A stretch of DNA of 5,611 nt from Bdellovibrio sp. ZAP7 (GCA_943324165.2 CALPKO020000120.1:1-5611), one strand, 5' to 3'; shown: positions 1-5,333, counted from the first letter of the stretch. Notes: generated by a model from the letters alone, not told the origin. Program-made: numbers and translations.

Positions 1-30
1 ACTAAAACAGTACGTTTGGTTAAAAACTAG
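1..30 (+). CDS. possible C-terminal tail of a gene entering from the left
   Basis: Frame 1 is open from the first base and reads TKTVRLVKN before a TAG at 28-30. The sequence after the stop is non-coding and repeat-rich, and a strong terminator hairpin follows at 120-147, which fits the end of a plus-strand gene. A short tail of alternating hydrophobic and basic residues ending in K/N is the kind of ending seen on type IX secretion C-terminal domains of Bacteroidota, but nine residues cannot establish this. The stretch could also be chance non-coding sequence. Confidence 0.35.
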   Translation, partial: TKTVRLVKN

Positions 31-32
31 TA

Positions 33-57
33 TCTCCCTAAACCCCGAGAGGGGAAG
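33..57. repeat. GC-rich inverted repeat, REP-like
   Basis: This is a short GC-rich island in very AT-rich DNA. It contains CCCC (43-46), GAGA (47-50) and GGGG (51-54), giving a perfect 4-bp stem with a GNRA-type loop, preceded by CTCCCTAAA. From general familiarity, sequences of the form CTCCCTAA-C-run-G-run-AA recur between genes in Bacteroidota, so this may be one copy of a dispersed palindromic element. Only one copy is in the window, so repetition cannot be shown here. Confidence 0.45.
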
Positions 58-113
58 TGTTGGTTATTCGTTGTTGGTTATTCGTAATTCACAACTAACA
101 ATTCACAATTCAA
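58..113. repeat. 14-bp tandem repeat with adjacent AATTCACAA repeats
   Basis: Bases 58-71 and 72-85 are two perfect adjacent copies of TGTTGGTTATTCGT. They are followed by AATTCACAA at 86-94 and again at 100-108, also offset by 14, with a shorter AATTCAA at 107-113. The unit TGTTAGTTGTGAATT, read on the minus strand from 100 to 86, resembles the tandem unit, so the block is also an imperfect inverted repeat. No open reading frame with coding character crosses it. It looks like an intergenic repeat of the type common in flavobacteria. Confidence 0.6.
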
Positions 114-114
114 G

Positions 115-160
115 AAAACCCCTTCAATTCCTTTCGGAGTTGGAGGGATTTTTAATTTTA
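115..160. terminator. bidirectional intrinsic terminator
   Basis: Left arm CCCTTCAATTCC (120-131), loop TTTC (132-135) and right arm GGAGTTGGAGGG (136-147) form a 12-bp stem. On the plus strand ten pairs are Watson-Crick and two are U-G. A T-rich tract follows on the plus strand (148-160). On the minus strand the stem is followed by GGTTTTCTTG, a shorter U-run. It lies just beyond the stop of the minus-strand 82-codon gene and about 90 nt past the possible plus-strand gene end, so it probably terminates transcription from both sides. Confidence 0.8.
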
Positions 161-172
161 ATATTTTTAGAT

Positions 173-421
173 TTAATATAACACTACCCTATAAAAAACA
201 TTCAATTTGTCTAAGTCTAAAATTGTTTTGCTGTTGTCTTGATTTTCGGCATACATCATCTGAAATTTTGCACAATACACTACTTCTTCGAAAATATAGG
301 AAGTTTTAGCGGCAACAATAGTGCTAAGCAGCTCGTCGAAAGTTTTTATAAAAACCAAAGCACCATCTATTGATGCAAAATCTTCTTTCGAAAATCCACA
401 TAACAGAATGTCTTCTATCAT
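173..421 (-). CDS. hypothetical protein, 82 residues
   Basis: I do not recognise this protein. It starts with ATG at 421-419 and ends with TAA. It is acidic near the N-terminus (MIEDILLCGF) and has alternating hydrophobic segments (residues 20-26, 32-38 and 42-50). There is no signal peptide or membrane helix, and the two cysteines (8 and 50) are not in a metal-binding arrangement. It looks like a small soluble alpha/beta protein. It is the last gene of the minus-strand run, 75 nt downstream of the acetyltransferase, and is followed directly by a terminator, so it may be co-transcribed with that gene. No clear promoter was found in the 75-nt gap. The well-formed start, terminator and ordinary composition support a real gene, but function is unknown. 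Confidence 0.65.
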   Translation of the reverse strand: MIEDILLCGFSKEDFASIDGALVFIKTFDELLSTIVAAKTSYIFEEVVYCAKFQMMYAENQDNSKTILDLDKLNVFYRVVLY

Positions 422-496
422 GAAAATACTTGTTTTTACTTATTGCTTCAAGCGTATGACCGATTTCACATATAGGGTTTAAAGGAAAATAAATTA

Positions 497-991
497 CTAA
501 AGCAATCGCTCCATTACAAAATCTTCCATCAAGTAGTTGTTTCCAATGGCAATATCAATTTGCTGAACAATTTTAAAATCCATCTTTTGATAAAATGAGA
601 CGGCTTGGTTAAAACGATTTACATTTAAAATTACTTTATTACTATGGTTTTCTAAAGCAGATTTTACTACAAAATCAATGGCTGATTTACCAATTCCTTT
701 GCGTTGTCTATCCGGTAAAACGTAAATTTTATGAATTTTTGTTATTGACTTTTTATCAAAATGATGCTCAATTCCTAAAAATCCCAACGGAATTTCATTT
801 TCTGAAATAATAAAGAACAATTGATTTTGTTGAGCATTTAAATTTAAATATTCTAACGAATAAAATTTGTTGAGCATAAAACACAATTGTTCTTTACTTA
901 AAATTGCACCGTAAGTTATCGGCCAAGTCTGAAAAGCAATTTCACGAATAATATCAAAATCGGTTGCTATGGCTTGTCGGATGGTAATCAT
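497..991 (-). CDS. GNAT family N-acetyltransferase
   Basis: Predicted to transfer an acetyl group from acetyl-CoA to an amine; the substrate cannot be told from sequence. The 164-residue length is typical for one GNAT domain. It opens with ITIRQAIATDFDIIREI, the usual first strand and helix. The acetyl-CoA binding motif A is at about residues 88-101 (HKIYVLPDRQRKGIG), with the Q/R-x-x-G-x-G pyrophosphate loop as QRKGIG (96-101). Motif B follows at about 120-139 (VILNVNRFNQAVSFYQKMDF), with the conserved asparagine and the FYxKxGF-like turn, where D replaces the common G. It is probably cytoplasmic. The ATG lies 15 nt after the stop of the small membrane protein gene, so the two are likely co-transcribed from the promoter at 1211-1240. 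Related single-domain GNATs act on antibiotics, polyamines or protein N-termini; nothing here chooses among them. Confidence 0.9.
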   Translation of the reverse strand: MITIRQAIATDFDIIREIAFQTWPITYGAILSKEQLCFMLNKFYSLEYLNLNAQQNQLFFIISENEIPLGFLGIEHHFDKKSITKIHKIYVLPDRQRKGIGKSAIDFVVKSALENHSNKVILNVNRFNQAVSFYQKMDFKIVQQIDIAIGNNYLMEDFVMERLL

Positions 992-1006
992 TTTTTTAAA
1001 ATTATA

Positions 1007-1189
1007 TTAAAGTCTTCCTTTTAAGGCACTAAAAACCCAAGCATTTGCAAGAAAACCTACACCAACCGCCACAAAACCCCAGCCTGCTATATCTTCATAT
1101 CTAAAAGCACCCAATGCAATCAAAAGCAAACCCATAATGATCATTATTAAAGTTGCCCAACCAAGAATAGTGTTTTTGTTTGTTGCCAT
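1007..1189 (-). CDS. small two-helix membrane protein, CAL67264-like
   Basis: A 60-residue protein with two predicted membrane helices, about residues 8-28 (ILGWATLIMIIMGLLLIALG) and 35-54, joined by the short polar loop FRYEDIAGWG. The N-terminus (MATNKNT) and C-terminus (LKGRL) are short and polar or basic, so both ends probably face the cytoplasm. From memory it resembles a small conserved Flavobacteriia family annotated as CAL67264 family membrane protein, whose function is unknown; this was not checked by search. It is whole, starts at ATG (1189-1187) and has a good promoter 22 nt upstream. It sits between holA and the GNAT gene and probably forms a transcript with the latter. No catalytic residues are evident; a structural or membrane-associated role is only a guess. 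Confidence 0.8.
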   Translation of the reverse strand: MATNKNTILGWATLIMIIMGLLLIALGAFRYEDIAGWGFVAVGVGFLANAWVFSALKGRL

Positions 1190-1210
1190 TTTTGTTTGTT
1201 TTTTAAATTA

Positions 1211-1240
1211 CAAATATCGCTAAATAATAGCTTTTTTCAA
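1211..1240 (-). promoter_or_regulatory. Bacteroidota-type promoter for the small membrane protein gene
   Basis: On the minus strand a TTG (1240-1238) is followed by exactly 19 nt and then GATATTTG (1218-1211). This matches the Bacteroidota -7 box TAnnTTTG at five of six defined positions, and the spacing lies in the usual 17-23 range. The predicted start of transcription is around 1204-1207, leaving a leader of roughly 15-18 nt before the ATG at 1189. The TTG overlaps the holA stop codon. This suggests the small membrane protein and GNAT genes have their own promoter and do not depend only on read-through from holA. Confidence 0.6.
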
Positions 1241-2241
1241 TTAAAAACCTTGACTAGCATTTCTTTCAGCAAATCGCCAACTGGCAAAGCATTTGCTCCA
1301 ACTCCTTTACTTCTAACATCCATTTCGCGAATTGCAGCAATAATTTGGCTGACTTTCTTCATCGGATAATTCTTCATAGCCACATCATAGTCAGCAAGAA
1401 AAAAAGGGCTAACACCTAACACAGCAGCTACATTTTTTGGATTTTTGTCTTTGATTCCATGGTATTTTAGCAATTTTACATAAAACCCAAAAACAGTTGA
1501 GGTCGTTACTACAATTGGATTTGCTTTTTGATTTTCTGCAAAATATTGCACAATTTGAAAAGCTTTTAATTGATTGCGTGCACCCAAAGCTTTGAGTAAT
1601 TCGAAATTATTGAAGTCTTTGCTAAATCCAATATTTTCTTCGATGTCTTTGGGAGAAATTGTACTGCCTTTTGGTAAAATAATTTGTAGTTTTTCGAGTT
1701 CATTATTGATTTTGCTCAAATCGTTTCCTAAAAATTCGACCAACATGGCGTTGGCTTTAGGTTCTATCGAGTAACCCTTCCCATGCAAAACCCTATTTAT
1801 CCACTGCCCTACTTGGTTATCGTAGAGTTTTTTGCTTTCAAACACCAATCCATGTTTTGCTAAACTTTTGATCAAAGATTTACGCTTGTCTAAGACTTTG
1901 TATTTATAACAAAAAACCAAAACCGTTGATGGCATGGGATTATCAGCATAACTTTTTAAATTATCAATGGTTTTGATTAAATCTTGGGCTTCTTTAACGA
2001 TTACAACTTGGCGTTCTGCCATCATTGGAAAACGCTTTGCTGTGCCAACTACATCATCAATCGTAACATCTCGGCCATATAAAACCGTTTGATTAAAAGA
2101 TTTTTCGTCATCTGTTAATACATTTTTTTCAATATAATCAGACAATTTGTCGATATAATAGGGCTCTTCACCCATCAAAAAATAGATTGGTTTAAGGTTT
2201 CCCGCTTTTATATCATTTACAATTTTTAGAACTTCATCCAT
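1237..2241 (-). CDS. holA: DNA polymerase III subunit delta
   Basis: Clamp-loader subunit that opens the sliding beta clamp so that it can be loaded on primed DNA during replication; cytoplasmic, in complex with delta-prime and tau/gamma. The 334-residue length is normal for the family. The N-terminal region has the typical PIYFLMGEEPYYIDK (18-32), a non-functional remnant of the ATPase P-loop region, then LYGRD (54-58) and the signature FPMMAERQVVIVKEA (71-85). The middle and C-terminal parts carry family-like segments such as FLGNDLSKINNELEKL, FELLKALGARNQLKAFQIV and a final helical domain. The ATG at 2241-2239 gives MDEVLKIVNDIKAGNLKPIYFL, matching the expected domain start. It is divergent from the HSDR_N-type gene. 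No clear promoter with both boxes was found directly upstream. The TGA stop overlaps the -33 element of the next gene's promoter. Confidence 0.95.
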   Translation of the reverse strand: MDEVLKIVNDIKAGNLKPIYFLMGEEPYYIDKLSDYIEKNVLTDDEKSFNQTVLYGRDVTIDDVVGTAKRFPMMAERQVVIVKEAQDLIKTIDNLKSYADNPMPSTVLVFCYKYKVLDKRKSLIKSLAKHGLVFESKKLYDNQVGQWINRVLHGKGYSIEPKANAMLVEFLGNDLSKINNELEKLQIILPKGSTISPKDIEENIGFSKDFNNFELLKALGARNQLKAFQIVQYFAENQKANPIVVTTSTVFGFYVKLLKYHGIKDKNPKNVAAVLGVSPFFLADYDVAMKNYPMKKVSQIIAAIREMDVRSKGVGANALPVGDLLKEMLVKVFN

Positions 2242-2264
2242 TTATTTTGTTTCAAGTTTCAGTT

Positions 2265-2278
2265 CCGATAACTACCGG
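2265..2278 (-). other. small imperfect palindrome in the holA leader
   Basis: On the minus strand this reads CCGGTAGTTATCGG. As RNA it can fold with CCGGU pairing to AUCGG (one G-U pair) around a 4-nt AGUU loop. The plus-strand copy folds less well because the G-U pair becomes an A-C mismatch, so any RNA function favours the minus strand, that is, the holA 5' leader about 24 nt before the ATG. No U-run follows, so it is not a normal terminator. It resembles CCGATAGCTATCGG-type palindromes that I associate with flavobacterial intergenic DNA, but this is an impression from memory. Confidence 0.35.
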
Positions 2279-2299
2279 GCTGGGTTTGAAATTTTTCAG

Positions 2300-2329
2300 T
2301 TGATACTAAAAACAATTTAACTATTTTTG
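2300..2329 (+). promoter_or_regulatory. consensus Bacteroidota promoter for the HSDR_N-type gene
   Basis: TTG (2300-2302), a 19-nt spacer and TATTTTTG (2322-2329) fit the Bacteroidota consensus TTG-N17-23-TAnnTTTG with no mismatch. The last base of the -7 box is only 4 nt before the ATG at 2334. Since transcription in this group usually starts a few bases after the -7 box, the start would fall at or next to the ATG, predicting a leaderless or almost leaderless message. Confidence 0.7.
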
Positions 2330-2333
2330 TAAT

Positions 2334-2777
2334 ATGCAACAACTCAATTTTCCGATTTATAATTTTCGTTTCAAAAATAGCGAAAATAAAGTAGCAATTT
2401 TTGATCAAATCAGGAAAAAATTTATAATTCTCACTCCCGAGGAATGGGTGCGACAACATGTAGTCCAATTTTTAATTGTTGAAAAAAAATATCCAAAATC
2501 TTTAATTAACGTTGAAAAAAATCTGAAAATAAACGGTTTAATAAAAAGATATGATGTTGTAGTGTACAAAAACGATGGTTCAATTTTGATTTTGGTAGAA
2601 TGCAAATCAACTTCAATTAAAATTTCGCAAACTGTTTTTGACCAAATTGCCCGTTATAATTTGACGTTGAATGCCGAATACTTAATGGTTTCAAATGGAT
2701 TAAACCACTATTACAGCAAAATGGATTTTGAAAATGAAAGGTATGATTTCTTGAAAGAACTGCCTGATTACATATAA
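2334..2777 (+). CDS. type I restriction HSDR_N-like PD-(D/E)xK nuclease-fold protein
   Basis: A 147-residue stand-alone protein resembling the N-terminal nuclease domain of type I restriction R subunits (HSDR_N family). Putative active-site residues are in order: Glu61 (INVEKNL), Asp74 (KRYDVVVY), Glu89 and Lys91 in ILVECKS, and a QxxxY motif, Gln104-Tyr108 (DQIARYN), as in RecB-type nucleases. An upstream TPEEWVRQHVVQFL segment (34-47) is characteristic of these small proteins. The catalytic set looks complete, so DNA cleavage or binding is plausible but unproven. It lacks the helicase part of HsdR, and no methylase or specificity gene is nearby, so it is not a working type I system by itself. 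It starts at ATG 2334; no other methionine occurs before residue 118. Divergent from holA, and convergent with the next gene, 1 nt apart. Confidence 0.85.
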   Translation: MQQLNFPIYNFRFKNSENKVAIFDQIRKKFIILTPEEWVRQHVVQFLIVEKKYPKSLINVEKNLKINGLIKRYDVVVYKNDGSILILVECKSTSIKISQTVFDQIARYNLTLNAEYLMVSNGLNHYYSKMDFENERYDFLKELPDYI

Positions 2778-2778
2778 T

Positions 2779-3546
2779 TTACTTTCTTTTCAAAATTTTA
2801 TATTCTTCGTAACAACCTGAAATTGCATCAAGAATTTGAAGGTCGTTTGCAGTTTTAACAAAAGCTTCCGAGTAATTACATCTTTGCAAAATTTCAGCAA
2901 TTTCCTTTTTATCTACACCCAAAAGCACACAAATAGTTTCTCTATCAAATTTTGTTTCTAGAAGATTACGAACAGTATCATCTTTTTTCATTTCCTTTAA
3001 TCGCTTTAATTCTCTGGGTTTTTTACCAAAAAAATTATAAAGCATGTCCGCCGGATTGAAGATTGAACCCAATACCCTACCAAATGCGTTAGGCGAAAAC
3101 TCTCCCGCTTCGTAACCTTCAGAAAGTCCTGAAATGCTGTATCGATAATTTTCTCGACTAGGAATAAGTTTGGCATCAATCTCTAAATAACCAGTCAAAT
3201 TGTATGGGCGAATGATTACTTCCTCTAAGGCATAGGCTTTCTCAGTTAATTTGATCTCAGAAGTTTTGTTTTTTATCCAATCATTTGTCACTTTTAAGCG
3301 AAGTGATTTGTAACCTAAAATTGTGTTGTGCAAAGTGTCATTTAGTCGCGCTGAAATTTCAAAATAACCCTTGTCATTTGAGGTCGTTCCTTTTACCATA
3401 TTAACATTAATAATATTGACATTGCTGAGCGGCTTTAAATTATTGTCATTCAAAATAATACCTGAAACAGTTTGGGTTATTTCTTTTGTTTGAGCAAATA
3501 CAAAAGTAGAAGAAAGTAGAAAGAGGAAAACTACAAAATGTTTCAT
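2779..3546 (-). CDS. secreted carboxypeptidase-like regulatory domain protein
   Basis: The ATG at 3546-3544 is chosen, giving 255 residues that begin with a clear signal peptide, MKHFVVFLFLLSSTFVFA, with likely cleavage before Gln19. The open frame extends up to 3708, but the added 54 residues would bury the signal peptide and overlap the preceding gene. After cleavage, residues about 26-102 form a carboxypeptidase-D-regulatory-like beta-sandwich (VSGIILNDNNLKPLSNVNI, then TTSNDKGYFEI, GYKSLRLKV and SEIKL). These domains are common at the front of TonB-dependent receptors and as free envelope proteins in Bacteroidota. Here no beta-barrel follows; the C-terminal 150 residues are mixed and charged (for example PRELKRLKEMKKDDTVRNLL) and unassigned. 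The protein probably resides in the periplasm or at the outer membrane. It lies 137 nt downstream of the alkyltransferase-like gene, with no convincing promoter or terminator in the gap. Confidence 0.8.
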   Translation of the reverse strand: MKHFVVFLFLLSSTFVFAQTKEITQTVSGIILNDNNLKPLSNVNIINVNMVKGTTSNDKGYFEISARLNDTLHNTILGYKSLRLKVTNDWIKNKTSEIKLTEKAYALEEVIIRPYNLTGYLEIDAKLIPSRENYRYSISGLSEGYEAGEFSPNAFGRVLGSIFNPADMLYNFFGKKPRELKRLKEMKKDDTVRNLLETKFDRETICVLLGVDKKEIAEILQRCNYSEAFVKTANDLQILDAISGCYEEYKILKRK

Positions 3547-3683
3547 GTTTGGATTTAAAAGTTTAAAAGTAGTGAAACGAATGAAAATATTTTGTTGTTT
3601 ATTTATAATTATAAGAAAATTAACAAAAAAGTAAATTTGAAAATGAGATAATGCTTCTAAAATTGCATTTTTTGAATTTAAAA

Positions 3684-4007
3684 CTAAACAGTCATTTCGG
3701 GAGTCCAAAAGTGTTTTTCAAAATCTTGTATTTGATTGTCAATTACTTCAATTCCTTCACTTTCTAGCAATTGTTGCATCAAATTTGTTCCGTCGAAATG
3801 CATTTTCCCAGTCAATAAACCTTTTCTATTGACAACACGATGCGCTGGAACATCTTCAATACTGTGAGAAGCATTCATAGCCCATCCTACCATTCTTGCA
3901 GACTTGGCGGTGCCTAAAACTTTTGCTATTGCTCCATAAGAAGTAACTTTTCCGTAAGGAATCTGTCGTACAACAGCGTAAACTCTTTCAAAAAAGTTTT
4001 CCTCCAT
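3684..4007 (-). CDS. alkyltransferase-like protein (Cys-less MGMT homologue)
   Basis: A 107-residue protein with the DNA-binding domain fold of O6-methylguanine-DNA methyltransferases. Recognisable parts are the helix-turn-helix with IPYGKVTSYGAIAKVLG (16-32, including Tyr24, which rotates the damaged base), the arginine finger in SARMVGWAM (Arg38), and the active-site loop. The loop reads PAHRVVNRKG (54-63): alanine 55 stands where true methyltransferases have the methyl-accepting cysteine (PCHRV). It should therefore bind O6-alkylguanine without repairing it, as known alkyltransferase-like (ATL) proteins do, handing lesions to nucleotide excision repair. Known bacterial and fission-yeast ATLs often have tryptophan here; alanine is another described type. 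The ATG is 2 nt after the LysE-family stop, indicating translational coupling in the trmB operon. The protein ends at a TAG and appears whole. Confidence 0.9.
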   Translation of the reverse strand: MEENFFERVYAVVRQIPYGKVTSYGAIAKVLGTAKSARMVGWAMNASHSIEDVPAHRVVNRKGLLTGKMHFDGTNLMQQLLESEGIEVIDNQIQDFEKHFWTPEMTV

Positions 4008-4009
4008 TG

Positions 4010-4645
4010 CTAATCAAAATAATATTTAATGACATTAACAATTGTAACAATCGAAACTAGTCCTGTAATTGAACCTATAATATAGTTCATATTGTTTAGT
4101 ATAAAAGCGGTTCTTGTTTCTAATTTTTTAAAAAATGTGATATAACAATAAAACGCAAAAAAAGAACCAATTCCGGAACCAAAAACGAAAAGACAAATCA
4201 ATTGATTTTCAAATTGAAAATAATTAAACGATGCCAAAGTCACACTCACAAAAACATAAAAGGGAATGGGAAAAAAGTTCAAAGTAGACAATAACATGCC
4301 ATAAAAAAACCGATTTTTTTTACTGTGTAATTTTACAATTTGATCGCTTGGCATTATTCTTTTAGGCGTCCAAAAAAAATAAATGGTTAAAACCACAAAA
4401 ACAATCAAACCAATTTCACGCAAGAGCAATACAATTTCTGGATTTTCATCAATAAAACGTGCAAAAAGCAAAGCGATAAAAGTTTGAACCAATATGATTG
4501 AAACAGCACCAAATGCAAAAACAAATGCCCTTGCTTTTCCTTCTTTCAAACCTACTTTCGCCGCTGTCATATTGATCAAGCCTGGAGGCAGAATACCAAC
4601 AATAGCAGTAATAATTCCTAAAAAAAGGGGTTGAATCAAATACAT
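4010..4645 (-). CDS. LysE family translocator
   Basis: Inner-membrane exporter of the LysE/RhtB superfamily, which exports amino acids or related small molecules; the substrate cannot be told. There are about six hydrophobic helices over 211 residues, roughly at 4-25, 40-63, 71-92, 114-142, 148-171 and 184-207, the usual number and length. The first loop carries the family motif PPGLINMTAAKVGLKEG (20-36), corresponding to the PGP-x-N-x-G-x-x-x-G signature. The start is placed at ATG 4645-4643; a TTG immediately upstream (4648-4646) could be used but is less likely. It follows trmB by 13 nt and precedes the alkyltransferase-like gene by 2 nt, so the three are probably co-transcribed. There is no evident functional link to tRNA or DNA modification. 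Confidence 0.85.
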   Translation of the reverse strand: MYLIQPLFLGIITAIVGILPPGLINMTAAKVGLKEGKARAFVFAFGAVSIILVQTFIALLFARFIDENPEIVLLLREIGLIVFVVLTIYFFWTPKRIMPSDQIVKLHSKKNRFFYGMLLSTLNFFPIPFYVFVSVTLASFNYFQFENQLICLFVFGSGIGSFFAFYCYITFFKKLETRTAFILNNMNYIIGSITGLVSIVTIVNVIKYYFD

Positions 4646-4658
4646 CAATGCAATTTAA

Positions 4659-5333
4659 CTATTTAATTTTAAAGCGAATATAAGTAATTGCTTTGTCAAT
4701 TTCCAAATATTTTTTTTCATAAAATGTTTGGATTGAAGTTACTTCTGAGGGACTTCCTTCATTTACGTATACATTGTGATTGGCATATAAAACCTCATGA
4801 CCTTCGCCATGCAAAAGTCCTAAAGTGTAACCGTGCATAAATTCTGAATCGGTTTTCAGGTTCATAATTCCGTCTTGTTTGAGGATTTTTTTATACAATT
4901 GCAAAAACCCAGTATTGGTCATTCTGTGTTTAGTCCGTTTATATTTTATTTGGGGATCTGGAAAAGTTATCCAAATTTCATCAACTTCGTTTTCAGCAAA
5001 AACAAAATCCAAAAGTTCTATTTGTGTTCTAATAAAGGCAACATTTTTTAAACCACTTTCGACTGCTGTTTTTGCTCCACGCCAAAACCTCGCTCCTTTT
5101 ACATCAATTCCAATAAAGTTTTTGTTGGGATATTTTTCTGCCAAGCCGACAGAATATTCACCTTTTCCACAACCCAATTCTAAAACAATGGGGTTTTGAT
5201 TTTTAAAAAATTCAGCATTCCATTTTCCCTTTAAAACAAAATTTTCTGAAACTACTTCTTCTCGAGTTGGTTGAAAAACGTTTTCGAATGTTTCGTTTTC
5301 GCCAAATCTTTTTAACTTATTTTTACTTCCCAC
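4659..5333 (-). CDS. trmB: tRNA (guanosine(46)-N7)-methyltransferase
   Basis: Uses S-adenosylmethionine to form m7G at position 46 in the variable loop of tRNAs; cytoplasmic, Rossmann-fold class I methyltransferase. Motif I is LELGCGKGEY (51-60), followed by the acidic strand end GIDVKGAR (75-82), ITFPDPQIKYKRTKHR (122-137) and KTDSEFMHGY (160-169). The C-terminal TSIQTFYEKKYL (199-210) replaces the T-K-F-E-x-R ending of proteobacterial enzymes. The PDPQIKYKR form instead of PDPWxKKRH is typical, from memory, of Bacteroidota TrmB. The 224-residue length is normal. The start is GTG at 5333-5331, giving MGSKNKLKRF, the usual beginning of this family in flavobacteria; no in-frame ATG lies at a suitable place. 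It is the first gene of the likely trmB-lysE-ATL operon and is divergent from the glycosyltransferase gene. Confidence 0.95.
   Translation of the reverse strand: MGSKNKLKRFGENETFENVFQPTREEVVSENFVLKGKWNAEFFKNQNPIVLELGCGKGEYSVGLAEKYPNKNFIGIDVKGARFWRGAKTAVESGLKNVAFIRTQIELLDFVFAENEVDEIWITFPDPQIKYKRTKHRMTNTGFLQLYKKILKQDGIMNLKTDSEFMHGYTLGLLHGEGHEVLYANHNVYVNEGSPSEVTSIQTFYEKKYLEIDKAITYIRFKIK

Noticed and set aside
58..113. CRISPR-like repeats
   Set aside because: Two adjacent 14-bp copies without spacers, and no cas genes; not an array.
1574..1774. 66-codon plus-strand open frame
   Set aside because: Lies wholly inside holA on the opposite strand, with low-complexity Ser/Leu content; a shadow of a confident gene.
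2372..2397. Possible minus-strand holA promoter inside the nuclease gene
   Set aside because: TATTTTTG (2379-2372) is a perfect -7 box, but the nearest TTG elements are 15 and 26 nt away, outside the usual 17-23 spacing. It would also give a leader of about 125 nt, so it is not listed as a feature.
2259..2605. Two minus-strand open frames over the nuclease-fold gene
   Set aside because: They overlap each other and the well-supported HSDR_N-type gene, and have no domain or signal; antisense shadows.
2334..2777. Restriction-modification or defence island
   Set aside because: Only one nuclease-fold gene, flanked by housekeeping genes, with no methylase, specificity, helicase or mobility genes.
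3600..3632. TATAAT-like sequence upstream of the secreted protein gene
   Set aside because: A TATAAT occurs on the minus strand, but Bacteroidota primary sigma uses TAnnTTTG, and the region is simply AT-rich; no box pair with suitable spacing was found.
4879..5199. 106-codon plus-strand open frame
   Set aside because: Antisense to the conserved core of trmB, with no recognisable protein features.
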